From: Treponema sp.
GTDB taxonomy: Bacteria > Spirochaetota > Spirochaetia > Treponematales > Breznakiellaceae
Length of the DNA: 40,367 bases
Assembly (NCBI GenBank): GCA_009781915.1
Contig: WQUW01000008.1
Coordinates: forward strand, 1 to 40,367
Direction: 5' to 3'
How positions within the stretch are numbered: the stretch's first letter is position 1; every line of letters begins with the position of its first letter. Shown one piece after another: positions 1-10,288 of this stretch. The translations under genes were made by a program, and so were the position numbers. The notes beneath the pieces are model-generated. The model saw only the letters and a program-made list of their open reading frames with translations. It searched no databases and was not told where the DNA came from.

Positions 1-807
1 GACGGCATAGAGACTGTGAGTTTCATTGAATGTACTGGACTTGCGGCAGAGGCAACGGTTTACGAGGTAGAAGAAGGTGGATATAACACGTCTACACACA
101 AATTCATTGGACAAAACAGATACTCAAACCTCGTGCTGCGAAAAGGCATTGGAAAGAGTAATTTGCTACAAAAATGGTGCAAGAGCTGGTTTAATCAGGG
201 CGATAATGATAAAGTTGAGCGCAAAACCATTTCTGTAGTATTCTATAATTCTGCCCGCAAGGAAATGTTCCGATTGAATCTCTTTAAATGCCTCCCTTGC
301 CGCTGGAAAGTTGAAGCGCTTGATGTAAAAGACAATTCTTACGCAATCGAAATGCTGGAAATAGCTTACGAAAGTATGGAAATAGACGAGACGGAAGATA
401 TGTCCGTTAACCCGTTTCAAATTGGACAAGATACCTCAGGAAGCCAGCTTACAGATACAATGCGGGAAGTTACATTATTCCTGCATGGAGGAGGGCATTT
501 TGTATCCAGAGGGGCTCAAAGAGTTATGCAATTTGACAGTCTTGAACAAGGAACTTGGGCTAATGCTGCAAGTGCACGAAACAATCATTTTAGAATGAGA
601 GGTACTTCACTTGGAAGAAATGAACCATTGTCAAATATACACAATTTAATTCCGGTTACAAGTAATCTTACACAAGCACAAATCAGCCAGATTAGGCAGC
701 TTGGAGGTACTGTTGTTCTCTCCCAAGCTCTCATTCCGTCTGGTGCTCATGCTGGTCAGCCTCATTTTTTTTGCTTTATTTCAAATCCTTTTCGTGGCAG
801 TATCTAG
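1..807 (+). CDS. Phage tail tube / contractile injection system tube protein (gp19-like family), 5'-truncated by window edge, with about 120-aa extra C-terminal region
   Basis: Frame stays open from base 1 (DGIETVSFIECTGLAAEATVYEVEEGGYNTSTHKFIGQNRYSNLVLRKGI...KVERKTISVV...WKVEALDVKDNSYAIEMLEIAYESME), which matches the gp19/tube-protein motif order. The region after about residue 137 is not explained by this family. Confidence 0.75.
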   Translation, partial: DGIETVSFIECTGLAAEATVYEVEEGGYNTSTHKFIGQNRYSNLVLRKGIGKSNLLQKWCKSWFNQGDNDKVERKTISVVFYNSARKEMFRLNLFKCLPCRWKVEALDVKDNSYAIEMLEIAYESMEIDETEDMSVNPFQIGQDTSGSQLTDTMREVTLFLHGGGHFVSRGAQRVMQFDSLEQGTWANAASARNNHFRMRGTSLGRNEPLSNIHNLIPVTSNLTQAQISQIRQLGGTVVLSQALIPSGAHAGQPHFFCFISNPFRGSI

Positions 808-809
808 AA

Positions 810-1550
810 ATGAATAAGGTATTATTTTTCTTTATCTTTAATTTCTCCATTTTTTCATCGTATACCAGTTCCTTTGACGATCTGTATATGGATTTGGTAA
901 ATCTTTGGAGCATTGGCAGAAATTCTGTGTATCTTAATGACACCTCCCAAAGGGGCGGATCAGTATTCACTGGTAATGAACTGGACTTTTATTCGTTCAT
1001 TGGTTTTTTTGTTGTTTTTGATGATATTAACAATGTTTATTATTTAACACGGAATGGTAGGTTTATTTTTAACATTAGAAATTTTTTAGTAAACGAAGAT
1101 GGGTATTATGTTCTGAATATTAATGGCGGGTTGATCCACAGAAATGATATTGATCTTGAGCAAGAGCTTCCGAGGAATTTCAACGATTCTTTTTTAATTG
1201 CTATTCCAGAAGACACTAATGACATGGTTATAACAAGCAGGTATATTATTACTCCGAACTTTAGCCCTGTTACTTATAGGTGGGTATCCAATATGGTCTT
1301 GGAGACAGTGCCTTTTAATTTAAGGATGTTACTTGAAAAGGCTATCTTGGATACAGATAACAACGAAAATTTTGAAAATAAAGAAGGTCTAATAAACCTT
1401 ATGCGTAAACGATTTTTTCAAGCGAAAGAGTGGGATATGATGTTGCCCGATAACTCTGATTTTCGCACGGATGCTTACGCCTCTATGGATCTATTAAACA
1501 AAATTGAAATAATAGAGCGAAAACTATTAAGTAACTTATACCCACCTTGA
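810..1550 (+). CDS. Putative secreted protein with flagellar hook/rod (FlgE/F/G)-like segment
   Basis: ATG at 810, hydrophobic N-terminus (MNKVLFFFIFNFSIFSSYTSS), then GNELDFYSFIGFFVVFDDINNVYYLTRNGRFIFNIRNFLVNEDGYYVLN, resembling the hook/rod signature GNPLDLAIxGDGFFVV...YTRNGxFxLDxxGxLVxxxGYxVL. Confidence 0.5.
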   Translation: MNKVLFFFIFNFSIFSSYTSSFDDLYMDLVNLWSIGRNSVYLNDTSQRGGSVFTGNELDFYSFIGFFVVFDDINNVYYLTRNGRFIFNIRNFLVNEDGYYVLNINGGLIHRNDIDLEQELPRNFNDSFLIAIPEDTNDMVITSRYIITPNFSPVTYRWVSNMVLETVPFNLRMLLEKAILDTDNNENFENKEGLINLMRKRFFQAKEWDMMLPDNSDFRTDAYASMDLLNKIEIIERKLLSNLYPP

Positions 1551-1601
1551 AAATTTGAAATCATCGGGTAAAACACAATCATCGCAATAGAAACAAACGT
1601 C

Positions 1602-1772
1602 ATTTAACAAACGGTATATGTGCGCCGCCAGAGGGCGGCTAGGGTTGCGTTCGGCTAGGTCATTTGGCTAAGCTTCATTCCCACGCCTCACTCCACCCAC
1701 ATTGCCAGTCCTAGTCTTGCTACGCAAAGCCCTATAACCTGCCCCAAACGTCAGTTACTTAGAACGTTAAGC
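1602..1772 (+). repeat. attC-like site A (integron recombination site-like), + orientation
   Basis: ATTTAAC (RYYYAAC) ... GTTAAGC (GTTRRRY). The reverse complement is homologous to site B (CTGACGTTTGGGGCAGGTTATAGGGCTT). Lies directly 3' of the 810-1550 CDS. Confidence 0.6.
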
Positions 1773-1829
1773 GCAACGCAATCCTAATGTATAAGGTGGT
1801 TTAAAAATAAATCAAAAATCTCTAATATG

Positions 1830-2186
1830 TTAAGTATTGTCAATGCAATGCGAACTAATAATTTTGATTGAATTGGCTATTGCCTCATTAACAGTTTTAT
1901 GTAATGAAACAGAAATATCTTTTTTAAATTGGTTTAAGGTATTTATTACAATAGCCGGTTGTTGAAGCATTTTTTCTTGAAAAAGTGTATATACCTCAAC
2001 ATCTAATGCTTTCGCAATTTTTACAAGTGTTTCGGGATGAGGCCATTTGATACTTCTTTCAATGTTGCTTAAAAATGGGATGGAAATATCGGCTTTTTCC
2101 GCCAGTTCTACCTGTGATAAAGAACGCTGACTTCTTAACGATTTTATATTTTTGCTTAAAATTTGGCGTAAATCGACTCCTGTCAT
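1830..2186 (-). CDS. XRE-family HTH transcriptional regulator
   Basis: LRQILSKNIKSLRSQRSLSQVELAEKADISIPFLSNIERSIKWPHPETLVKIAKALDVEVYTLF is a classic HTH_3 domain. Confidence 0.85.
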   Translation of the reverse strand: MTGVDLRQILSKNIKSLRSQRSLSQVELAEKADISIPFLSNIERSIKWPHPETLVKIAKALDVEVYTLFQEKMLQQPAIVINTLNQFKKDISVSLHKTVNEAIANSIKIISSHCIDNT

Positions 2187-2391
2187 ATCTAATCCTTAAA
2201 AGACTCATATTTGAAATAGCCCATATAACATTATAGGCATAAAAAGGCTGAATTTAATTAGTTTTATAGAGATTATTTTTCAGATACTTGACGTTTTATC
2301 AAAATCCAGATAGTATTTATGTAATTTAATCCTAATGGAGAATTAGGACTGGATTGTTTGTCCAGTAAAAACGCAGGAACAAGGAGTTATT

Positions 2392-4270
2392 ATGAGAAAC
2401 AGGCTTAAATTCATTGGAATTATTACTATATTTAGTAATAATCGGACTTTTTTTTGTTGGTTGCGAGAACCCTACAATCACAAGGGAAGGAAACATTGGC
2501 GGCGATCAAATCAATATGGCAACTTTACGCACAGTACCCTTTCCGACCGATCCTACTGGCAGAATGCCGGTGGTAGTGGATAGTTTCACATCATCTGGGT
2601 ATAACTTCTTTTTGATTGATGCTGGTGTTATGCAGGATATGTTTATTGGTAACATTATTCAACCAGTATTTTATAACGGCATGGGTGAATTGAATCAGAC
2701 CATGATTAACATTACTACAGAATTGATTTCGCAATCTACTGCAGAAACGATTTTGAATTCGATTACTACTACTAGAACTGATGGTGGGTCACACACATTG
2801 GGTTCAAAACTGGAAGGGGGATTTTTGAGCGCAAAGTTTAGTGTTTCCTATTCGCACACATGGAATTGGTCAAATTCTCATTCGCAAACTGGCTCAAGAA
2901 CGTTCCAAATTTCAGCTACCGAAATAAACACTCGTGCAGCCCAGCAAGGCTTTTCGCTCACATTAAGACCTGGCGATCCTGTAGGTTGGCATAGAATAGC
3001 GGCATATTCACTAATTGAAGTTTACTTGATATTGGTTACCGATGCATTCACTAATGAATTAATTACATGGGAAACGGTGCTTTCGACTTCACCTGAAAAT
3101 GTTATGTTTAGACAAGAATTTTATTCTGGTGGAATACCAAACTTTGATAATAGTTTGGCGGAGGGAGTGTCACTTTTGGATTTTCCTGCATATTTTTGGC
3201 TGGATTTAGTTCCTGAAGAATATGATGTGACGGCGGATTTTTCTAGTATCTTTACTACACCACCGCAGATCCTTACAATTACCCATGATATAAATTCTAT
3301 ACGGCTTATTGGACGCGGCGACTATGTGTTTACTACTCATATTGTAATAGAGAATAGAGTTAACTCGCTTAGAATGGAGTTTCAAAATTTTGCCATGCAA
3401 GCACCAGATGGGAAGCACGGAATTAGTTCGACCAGTAACAGTGCGCTTGAATTGCGTTTTTCCGGAGTTAATAGGATTACTGGCGGCGTAGGTGAAAACA
3501 CATGGCATGGTGGCAGAGGCGGTAATGGGATATACTCGGGTGGCACTGTAAGTATCCACACTATTGGACAGCAAAGAACAATCATTGCTGGCGGTAGCGG
3601 TAGAGCAGGAGGTAACAATGGAAACCCAGGCGGTCGTGGAGGAGATGGTGGTCATGGAATTGTTGCCAATAATGTAAATTTGCGTGGCGAGTTTTATGTA
3701 ACAGGCGGCAACGGTGGACAAGGTGGAACTGGCTATAGTCGCGGTGGCGGATTAGTGAATCACGGACGTACTGGTGGCGGTGGTGGCAATGGAGGAACAG
3801 CTATTTTGGCATCTGGTCAAGTTACCTTTTCTCCAGCAATGCGTTTTGCTGGTATAGTTGGAGGTATTGGTGGCGCTGGTGGGCGTGGAGGGGACACCGC
3901 AAGCACAAGCTCTTATGGCGGTTGGGGCGGCACAGGCGGCAGAGGCGGACACGGTATTGAAGGTAATGTGGTGACATTGAACCTTGCCGCTATGCAGTTA
4001 TCCGTGCGAGGTGGCGCTGGTGGTGCTGGCGGTGCTGCTGGACGTGGAATTCGTGCGGCTGGACAAAGAGGACGAACGGGAGCAACCGGAGGTAATGGCG
4101 GGAATGCTGTTTATTATACCAGTTCAAGCGTAAACGACTTTTCGGAACGCCTATTCGTAGGCGGTGCTGGCGGCGCTGGTGGGGCTGGCGGCCCGATGGG
4201 TGGTGGCGCTAATACAGGATTTACTGGAAATTGGGGTCAAGTTGGCGGTACGATTGTGCGCAGGACCTAA
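2392..4270 (+). CDS. Large Gly-rich secreted lipoprotein; N-terminal Ser/Thr-rich beta domain (possibly pore-former-like) plus GGxGG-repeat C-terminal domain. The start region is frame-ambiguous (ATG 2392 vs TTG 2414)
   Basis: Continuous ORF 2414..4270 with LLLYLVIIGLFFVGC lipobox and repeated GGRGGDGGHGI / GGNGGQGGTG motifs. The strong RBS (AAGGAG 2381) and ATG at 2392 are in a different frame. Confidence 0.65.
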
Positions 4271-4363
4271 CTTTATGCCAGCAAATAGGACAGGTTTGTT
4301 TGTTAATTTAAAACAAACAAGTACATTCCGGTTAAAAATGCAGTTGTAATAGAAGGAGCATAG

Positions 4364-4391
4364 TGCCTGTTACCAGCCAAGGTATCAGGCA
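4364..4391 (+). terminator. Hairpin TGCCTGTTACC-agccaa-GGTATCAGGCA
   Basis: Inverted repeat with one mismatch position downstream of the 4270 stop; another AT-rich hairpin (TTTGTTTGTT...AACAAACAAG) lies near 4293-4320. Confidence 0.35.
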
Positions 4392-4557
4392 TTGTGTGTC
4401 TGTTGCTTGGTACTAATGCAATTCATAACAGGGTTTTCGTGTCTCTTTTGGATACGATTTTGTGAAAATCTATTTTGGAATAATTAAGGAAGAATTTTGT
4501 GAATGGGCAAAGATTAGATATTTAAATAAACGATATAAATTAAAAGGATGAAACCCA

Positions 4558-5271
4558 ATGGAATACAGAACAAAGTTAAAATTATTCTCGGATAATCAAC
4601 AAAAATGGACATCGCTAATCGGTAAAAAAGAAACATTTGTTGAAGGAAAAAATATATTACTGGAAAATCACAGTTTGGTACATGAGAAAAAAGTGTACAA
4701 AACGGATAATGAAACAATTTATGACCTGCTGTGGGAAAATTTGAAACTGGAAACCTGTAAAATTATTTCTAAACAAGGGGTTTCCATATTGTGGAGCATT
4801 TGGCATACGACAAGAATAGAAGACCTTATATCTAACTTGTTAATTGGCGGCAAAGAGACAATATTCAATAAAGAAATGCAATCAAGACTGAATATCAATA
4901 TAACTGACGTTGGAAATTCAATGACCAAATCCGAAGTAGAACTTCTTAATGATACTATAAACATAGAAGCGCTAAGGGAATATAGAGTCGAAGTCGGCAC
5001 ATCAACAAGAAAAATATTAGAATCTCTCGAATATAACGATTTGAAAGTAAAGGTAAAACCTGAACAAATTGAAAAAATAGTACCAAATGGCGGTGTGGTA
5101 AATGATCCAAACTCAATTTGGCTATTGGATTATTGGGGGACAAAAAATATTTTGGGACTGCTTAAAGTACCAATAACAAGCCACCACACAACATATCATT
5201 TTATTCCCTGCTTTTCGATAAAGGAAAAATATAATAAACCTAGTAGTCTTGTTGCTGTTACTACTTCTTAA
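4558..5271 (+). CDS. DinB-superfamily-like protein
   Basis: ILWSIWHTTRIEDLISNLLIGG and the C-terminal DYWGTKNILGLLKVPITSHHTTYHF resemble clostridial DinB-like proteins (DYWGRKNIAGLLLMPxTRHNFVHLNEAL). Confidence 0.6.
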   Translation: MEYRTKLKLFSDNQQKWTSLIGKKETFVEGKNILLENHSLVHEKKVYKTDNETIYDLLWENLKLETCKIISKQGVSILWSIWHTTRIEDLISNLLIGGKETIFNKEMQSRLNINITDVGNSMTKSEVELLNDTINIEALREYRVEVGTSTRKILESLEYNDLKVKVKPEQIEKIVPNGGVVNDPNSIWLLDYWGTKNILGLLKVPITSHHTTYHFIPCFSIKEKYNKPSSLVAVTTS

Positions 5272-5600
5272 AATGGAAACAGTGTACGGATTAGAACCAT
5301 ATAGCATACAGTTCCAGCAAATACGCTTATAATCAAATTTTTGCGCCAAAATTGCATAACAGCAACCAAGGCAACCGAAATAAATTCAGCAGCTCCATAG
5401 GGATACACGGTAAATTGTGTATTTCTGAGACAAAAAATAACCAGAATCACCATAATTGAAGCAGGGAGAACCGCACCAAGATATGTTACTACCGGAGGAG
5501 GGCTTTTTTTCGCAAATAGAATATAAGGCAGTCCACGTGTTATCCATGTCATTATTGCAACAATACCAATGATTGCCGCAGTTATAATACTCTCACTCAT
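5268..5600 (-). CDS. azlD: Branched-chain amino acid transporter small subunit AzlD
   Basis: About 110 aa, four hydrophobic segments, TWITRGLPYILF...LGAVLPASIMVILVIFCLR; overlaps azlC-like gene. Confidence 0.85.
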   Translation of the reverse strand: MSESIITAAIIGIVAIMTWITRGLPYILFAKKSPPPVVTYLGAVLPASIMVILVIFCLRNTQFTVYPYGAAEFISVALVAVMQFWRKNLIISVFAGTVCYMVLIRTLFPF

Positions 5601-6342
5601 TGTTGCCTCCTAATGTCTTTTTGTGGATATAATCTTTGAACACAATCAATATAATCATACTTACAGATAAAGCCGGAAGTATGAAATTATCTGGCCCGAT
5701 TAAAAAGAAAAATAGTACTGAGCTTGTAAAACCGGCAATAGCTGGAATATACGATTTACATTCCCTTAATTGATAAACAACAACAGCCGTGAAAAATGCT
5801 GTTGCGGAGAATTCAATGCCTGCCATATCGATATACAATGCGTTTCCAATAAATGCGCCCAACAAGCAGCTTATAACCCAAAGAATGTGGCTTAAAAATA
5901 AAATATTAAATGCAACTTCCCGTTTATCCAGATCGGCAGGACATTTCAAAGAACATAAAACAGCATACGTTTCATCTGTCATTGTCAAAGCCATATAAGG
6001 ATACTTCCAGCGGGATTTGCTTTGCCTGCCGATACTGCGAAACTCGTCGATAAAACTTATGCCGTAAAAAATATGCCTGGCGTTAATGAACAATGCCATA
6101 ATAGCTATCATATACAGGGGTGTACCAGAGGTCATAAACGCTACCATTACAATCTGCATGGAACCCGCATAAATCAGCAAGGCGGATAAAAAAGCCCATG
6201 TTGGTGAATAACCTGCGTTTATGAGCAGAATACCACTTGCCAAGCCGACAAATACGTAGGATAAAGCAAATGGCATCATTTTTTTGATAGCATACTTCAG
6301 TGATTTCATGCTTTCCCCGCCCGCCCTTTCGCAAACCTCCAC
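5593..6342 (-). CDS. azlC: AzlC-family branched-chain amino acid permease
   Basis: PFALSYVFVGLASGILLINAGYSPTWAFLSALLIYAGSMQIVMV... INARHIFYGISF is typical AzlC. Confidence 0.88.
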   Translation of the reverse strand: MEVCERAGGESMKSLKYAIKKMMPFALSYVFVGLASGILLINAGYSPTWAFLSALLIYAGSMQIVMVAFMTSGTPLYMIAIMALFINARHIFYGISFIDEFRSIGRQSKSRWKYPYMALTMTDETYAVLCSLKCPADLDKREVAFNILFLSHILWVISCLLGAFIGNALYIDMAGIEFSATAFFTAVVVYQLRECKSYIPAIAGFTSSVLFFFLIGPDNFILPALSVSMIILIVFKDYIHKKTLGGNNE

Positions 6343-6346
6343 GCCC

Positions 6347-8842
6347 TTACACGCCGCGGCGGTTCTTCCTAAGCAAATCCCCGGTTGTCTGCACCGTTAC
6401 CGGCGTGTAGCCCGGCAGGGGCAGGATGCGCTCGTGAATCGTGTCGATGATCCAGTCCGCCTGCGGGAAGTAAAGTTCTTCCATTTCCGCCGCCGGGGTA
6501 ATCCAGTTGCGGCTCCCTACCACCGCCGCCGGAGCGTCAAGGTAATCAAAGGCCAGCGTTTGGATGTTACTCGCCACAGTGTGCAGGAAGGAACCCCGCT
6601 CGGCGGCATCGCTGGCAAGGAGAACCTTTCCGGTTTTTTTCACCGACTCAATAACTTTTTCGTAGTTCAACGGATTGATAAAACGCAGGTCGATGATTTC
6701 GGCGGAAAGGCCGAAGCGGGTTTCAAGTTTTTCCGCAGCTTCTACCGCCTTGTAAAGCGTAGCCCCCAAAGTAATGATGGTGATATCCTTGCCCTGCCTG
6801 CGAATGGCGGGCTCTCCTTCAGGGATTTCGTAGTACCCTTCGGGGACACCGGCTTTTTCAAACTGTTCACCCATATCGTAAAGAAGCTGGCTTTCGTAAA
6901 ATATCACAGGGTCGGTTCCGGCTAGGGCTAGGTTAAGCATACCCTTGGCATCGTAGGGCGTGGCGGGAAAGTAGGATTTCAGGCCGGGGATGTGGGCGGT
7001 AATTGCCGACCAGTCCTGACTGTGTTGCGCGCCGTATTTGTTGCCCACCGAAACACGCACCACCAAGGGCATTTTCAAAAGCCCCGCCGACATGGACTGC
7101 CACTTTGCGGCCTGATTAAAAATCTCGTCCCCGGCGCGGCCCATGAAATCGCAGTACATCAGTTCCACCACCGCGCGCCCGCCGGATAGCGCATAACCAA
7201 CGCCGGCTCCCACAATGGCTCCCTCGGAAATGGGGCTGTTGAAAAGCCGGTGGTACGGCAGCAATTCCGTAAGACCACGGTAAACAGCAAACGCGCCACC
7301 CCAGTCCCGGTTCTCTTCGCCCCATGCCGCCATAGAAGGGTCAACAGCGAAGCGGTGAACCATAGCCTCGAAAAGAGCGTCACGGTACTGAAAGGTTTTG
7401 TTTCTGGAAACAGGCTTGCCTTCGCCGTCAAAGCCGTAGCGGGCCTTTTCCTTCAACGCCTTGACACGGGCGTTCTCGGCAACAGGCTGGGAAAGCTCTG
7501 GCTTACGCTCATCCAGTTTTTCCGCCTTCCCGTTAGAGAACATCACCGACTCGATAAAAGACCCGCCCGCCCTTGGGGAAACCTGATCGTTTACACTGAG
7601 CTTTACCACTTCAACAAGCTTTGCTTTTATGCTTTCGCGTAACGCATCAAGTTCCGGCTTGTCCGCCGCTTTGTTTTCCACAAGATACGTACCGTAAGCT
7701 TCAATGGAGTCGGCCTCCTGCCAGAGCTTTACCTCGTCGGGGGTGCGGTAACTGGAAGCGTCCGAAGGGGAGTGCCCGGAAATGCGGTAAGTAAGCGTAT
7801 CCAGAAGCGCAGGCCCTCCGCCTTCAAGGAGAATGGCCTTTTTGCGGGCAATGGCGTCCGCCACGGCGAGCGGGTTGTAGCCGTCCACACGCTCGGCGTG
7901 CATGTTGTCCGGGTTAACACCCGCACCAACCCGTGCCATAATGCCGTAGCCCATAGTTTCGCCGGAAGTCTGCCCGCCCATGCCGTAAAAATTGTTGAAA
8001 AAGTTGAAAAGGATGGGCGGCGATCCGGCGCAAACCGTTCCGGCGGTTTTTTTCGCGCTGGCGGGCCACAAGGTGCGGTATTGATCCATTGCGGACAGCA
8101 TCATCGCTTCCCAGACCGGGCCGCAGCCCATAGAGGCATCGCCGATGTTGGCGACAACAATTCCCGGCTTGCGGTTGATGCGTTTGTAGAGGGCCGCTCC
8201 CGCGGCGATGTCCCCGGAGCCGCCGACAATGGCGTTGTTTGGCATGGAGCCGAAGGGCGGGAAAAATGCGTGCATGGAACCGCCCAAGCCCCGGTTAAAG
8301 CCCGCTTTGCGGGCAAAAATCTCCGCAAGCGTTCCGTACAACACAAAGTTCTCCGCCAAGTCTTGTATGTCTTTGTAGGGCGCTTTTTCGGCAACAGCGA
8401 GGGTATCGCCGCCCAAAAAATCCTTCATGATGGCTTGGAGCTTTTTCTGTCCCCCGGCGTTTTGCGAAAGTTGCCAAATGCTGGAAAAACACTTGGCGAT
8501 AATTTCGCCGTGGCTACGGTGGCTGCCAAAAATATAATCGTCCAAAGACAGATTCACGCTCTGCCCCACTGCGGACGCTTCCTGCCCCAAGGAAAGATGC
8601 GCCGGGCCCTTGTGGTTGTATTCAATGCCGTTCCACGATCCTTGCGTCTTGAACGCATTAAGCATGGATTCAAATTCCCGAATCACCGCCATGTCGTACC
8701 AGATACGCACAAGCCGCTCTTTGCCGTACAGCCCAAGCTCTTTTTTATAATCGCTTTTGTACTGATTAACAGGTATGTCTTTCAGCGCAAGCATCCGGGG
8801 CTTTCGCACTTCTGCCGGGTCTACCAAAATTGATTTAGGCAT
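6347..8842 (-). CDS. 2-oxoacid dehydrogenase E1, fused alpha+beta subunits
   Basis: Alpha part with ThDP motif [15 protein letters not shown]; beta part with [37 protein letters not shown]. Followed by E3 and E2. Confidence 0.9.
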   Translation of the reverse strand: MPKSILVDPAEVRKPRMLALKDIPVNQYKSDYKKELGLYGKERLVRIWYDMAVIREFESMLNAFKTQGSWNGIEYNHKGPAHLSLGQEASAVGQSVNLSLDDYIFGSHRSHGEIIAKCFSSIWQLSQNAGGQKKLQAIMKDFLGGDTLAVAEKAPYKDIQDLAENFVLYGTLAEIFARKAGFNRGLGGSMHAFFPPFGSMPNNAIVGGSGDIAAGAALYKRINRKPGIVVANIGDASMGCGPVWEAMMLSAMDQYRTLWPASAKKTAGTVCAGSPPILFNFFNNFYGMGGQTSGETMGYGIMARVGAGVNPDNMHAERVDGYNPLAVADAIARKKAILLEGGGPALLDTLTYRISGHSPSDASSYRTPDEVKLWQEADSIEAYGTYLVENKAADKPELDALRESIKAKLVEVVKLSVNDQVSPRAGGSFIESVMFSNGKAEKLDERKPELSQPVAENARVKALKEKARYGFDGEGKPVSRNKTFQYRDALFEAMVHRFAVDPSMAAWGEENRDWGGAFAVYRGLTELLPYHRLFNSPISEGAIVGAGVGYALSGGRAVVELMYCDFMGRAGDEIFNQAAKWQSMSAGLLKMPLVVRVSVGNKYGAQHSQDWSAITAHIPGLKSYFPATPYDAKGMLNLALAGTDPVIFYESQLLYDMGEQFEKAGVPEGYYEIPEGEPAIRRQGKDITIITLGATLYKAVEAAEKLETRFGLSAEIIDLRFINPLNYEKVIESVKKTGKVLLASDAAERGSFLHTVASNIQTLAFDYLDAPAAVVGSRNWITPAAEMEELYFPQADWIIDTIHERILPLPGYTPVTVQTTGDLLRKNRRGV

Positions 8843-8853
8843 TTAATTCTCCT

Positions 8854-10284
8854 TCACTCCATTCCCCAGACAACATCACGGATAAGTTCGCTTACCGTGG
8901 GATGAGGAAACACAAGCTGTCTTACTTCATCGATCCTGAATTCCTGTTCGATCAGGGCGGCTCCTCCCCAGATAAATTCCGGGGCATATGCGCCAACCGC
9001 GTGAATACCCAAAATGCGGCGGTCTGTAGCGCTGGCGATAACCTTGACCGCTCCCTGCCCCGCAAAGGTATGCTCCGCCGCAAAACGCCCGGAGAACTTC
9101 GCCGGCAGACTTGCTTTAAGTATGGCAATGCCCTTGGCATCGGCCTCCTGCCCGGTAATGCCAACCCCGGCGGCTTCGGTAATGCCGTACACCGCCCACG
9201 GCATGGCATTATAGCGCATACGCCAGCCGCCGTCCGGATTGCCCGTGCCGTCCAACACTGACAGAATATCTGTCACGGCGACTTCGGCCATGCGGTAGGC
9301 CGCGTGGGCAAGAAGAATTTTTCCGGTAACGTCTCCCGCGGCCCAAATGCCCGGAACATTGGTACGCATCCTGTCATCCACGGCAACACCTTTGGGGCTT
9401 GCGTCAATTCCCGCCGCCGCCGCTCCCCACGTGTCAAGGACAGGCCGCCGTCCCAGCGCCATAAGGACAAGGCTGGCTTCTTCCGTTTCGGCGCTGCCGT
9501 TTTTCGCGGTGTACTGTACCGCCGCTCCTTTCTTTTCTTTGTTGATGTTTATAACCTTACAGCCAAGCTTGAATTCCACGTCCTTCATTGCCCGGCGCAA
9601 CAGGGGGGCCTGCTCTTTGTCCATGAAGGGAACAATTTCGTCCATCATCTCGATTACCGTAACCTTCGAGCCAAGGGCGGAAAAGAGCCCCGCACACTCC
9701 ACGCCGATAACGCCGCCGCCAATAACGGTAAGCCGCTTGGGTACGGACTGGACGGACAAAAGCCCTGTAGAGTCTACCACAAAGGGATTATCTTTAGCGC
9801 CGGGTATGGAGGGCAGTACGGGGACAGAGCCCGCCGAGACAAGGACGGTTTTTCCTTCATGCATGGCGTCCGCTCCGTTAGGCGAAACCGAGCGGACGGT
9901 TGCCGGGCGTTCCCCTGACGGGGGACTCGTTATCTGCCCCCGCCCGTTACACACGTGTACGCCGCAACGCTTCATCTGGCCTTCAATGCCACAGCGTAGT
10001 TTTGAAACCACCTCGGCTTTCCAGTTTTGAATGGCTGTCCAGTCGTAGGAAAGCCCTTCAGCCTTGATGCCGAATTTTTCCGCTTCTTTCGCGTGAGCGT
10101 AGAGCTTGGCGGAATTGAGCAGGGTCTTGGTGGGGATACAGCCTGAGTTAAGGCAGGTTCCGCCCAGATGTTGTTCTTCTATTAACAATACCTTTTTCCC
10201 GCGATGCCCCAGCCGTTCCGCAGCCAGATAACCGGCAGGGCCGCCGCCTATGATTATTGTGTCGTACATTACTTTATCGTTCAT
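8854..10284 (-). CDS. lpdA: Dihydrolipoyl dehydrogenase (E3)
   Basis: YDTIIIGGGPAGYLAAERLGHRGKKVLLIEEQHLGGTCLNSGCIPTKTLL (FAD and redox-active CxxxxC); C-terminal HPTVSE. Confidence 0.93.
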   Translation of the reverse strand: MNDKVMYDTIIIGGGPAGYLAAERLGHRGKKVLLIEEQHLGGTCLNSGCIPTKTLLNSAKLYAHAKEAEKFGIKAEGLSYDWTAIQNWKAEVVSKLRCGIEGQMKRCGVHVCNGRGQITSPPSGERPATVRSVSPNGADAMHEGKTVLVSAGSVPVLPSIPGAKDNPFVVDSTGLLSVQSVPKRLTVIGGGVIGVECAGLFSALGSKVTVIEMMDEIVPFMDKEQAPLLRRAMKDVEFKLGCKVININKEKKGAAVQYTAKNGSAETEEASLVLMALGRRPVLDTWGAAAAGIDASPKGVAVDDRMRTNVPGIWAAGDVTGKILLAHAAYRMAEVAVTDILSVLDGTGNPDGGWRMRYNAMPWAVYGITEAAGVGITGQEADAKGIAILKASLPAKFSGRFAAEHTFAGQGAVKVIASATDRRILGIHAVGAYAPEFIWGGAALIEQEFRIDEVRQLVFPHPTVSELIRDVVWGME

Positions 10285-10288
10285 GCTC

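Noticed and set aside
3206-3952. Minus-strand ORFs opposite the Gly-rich lipoprotein (3206-3721, 3382-3618, 3752-3952)
   Set aside because: Antisense shadow of GGX-repeat coding sequence; Thr/Ser/Pro-rich translations without domain character.
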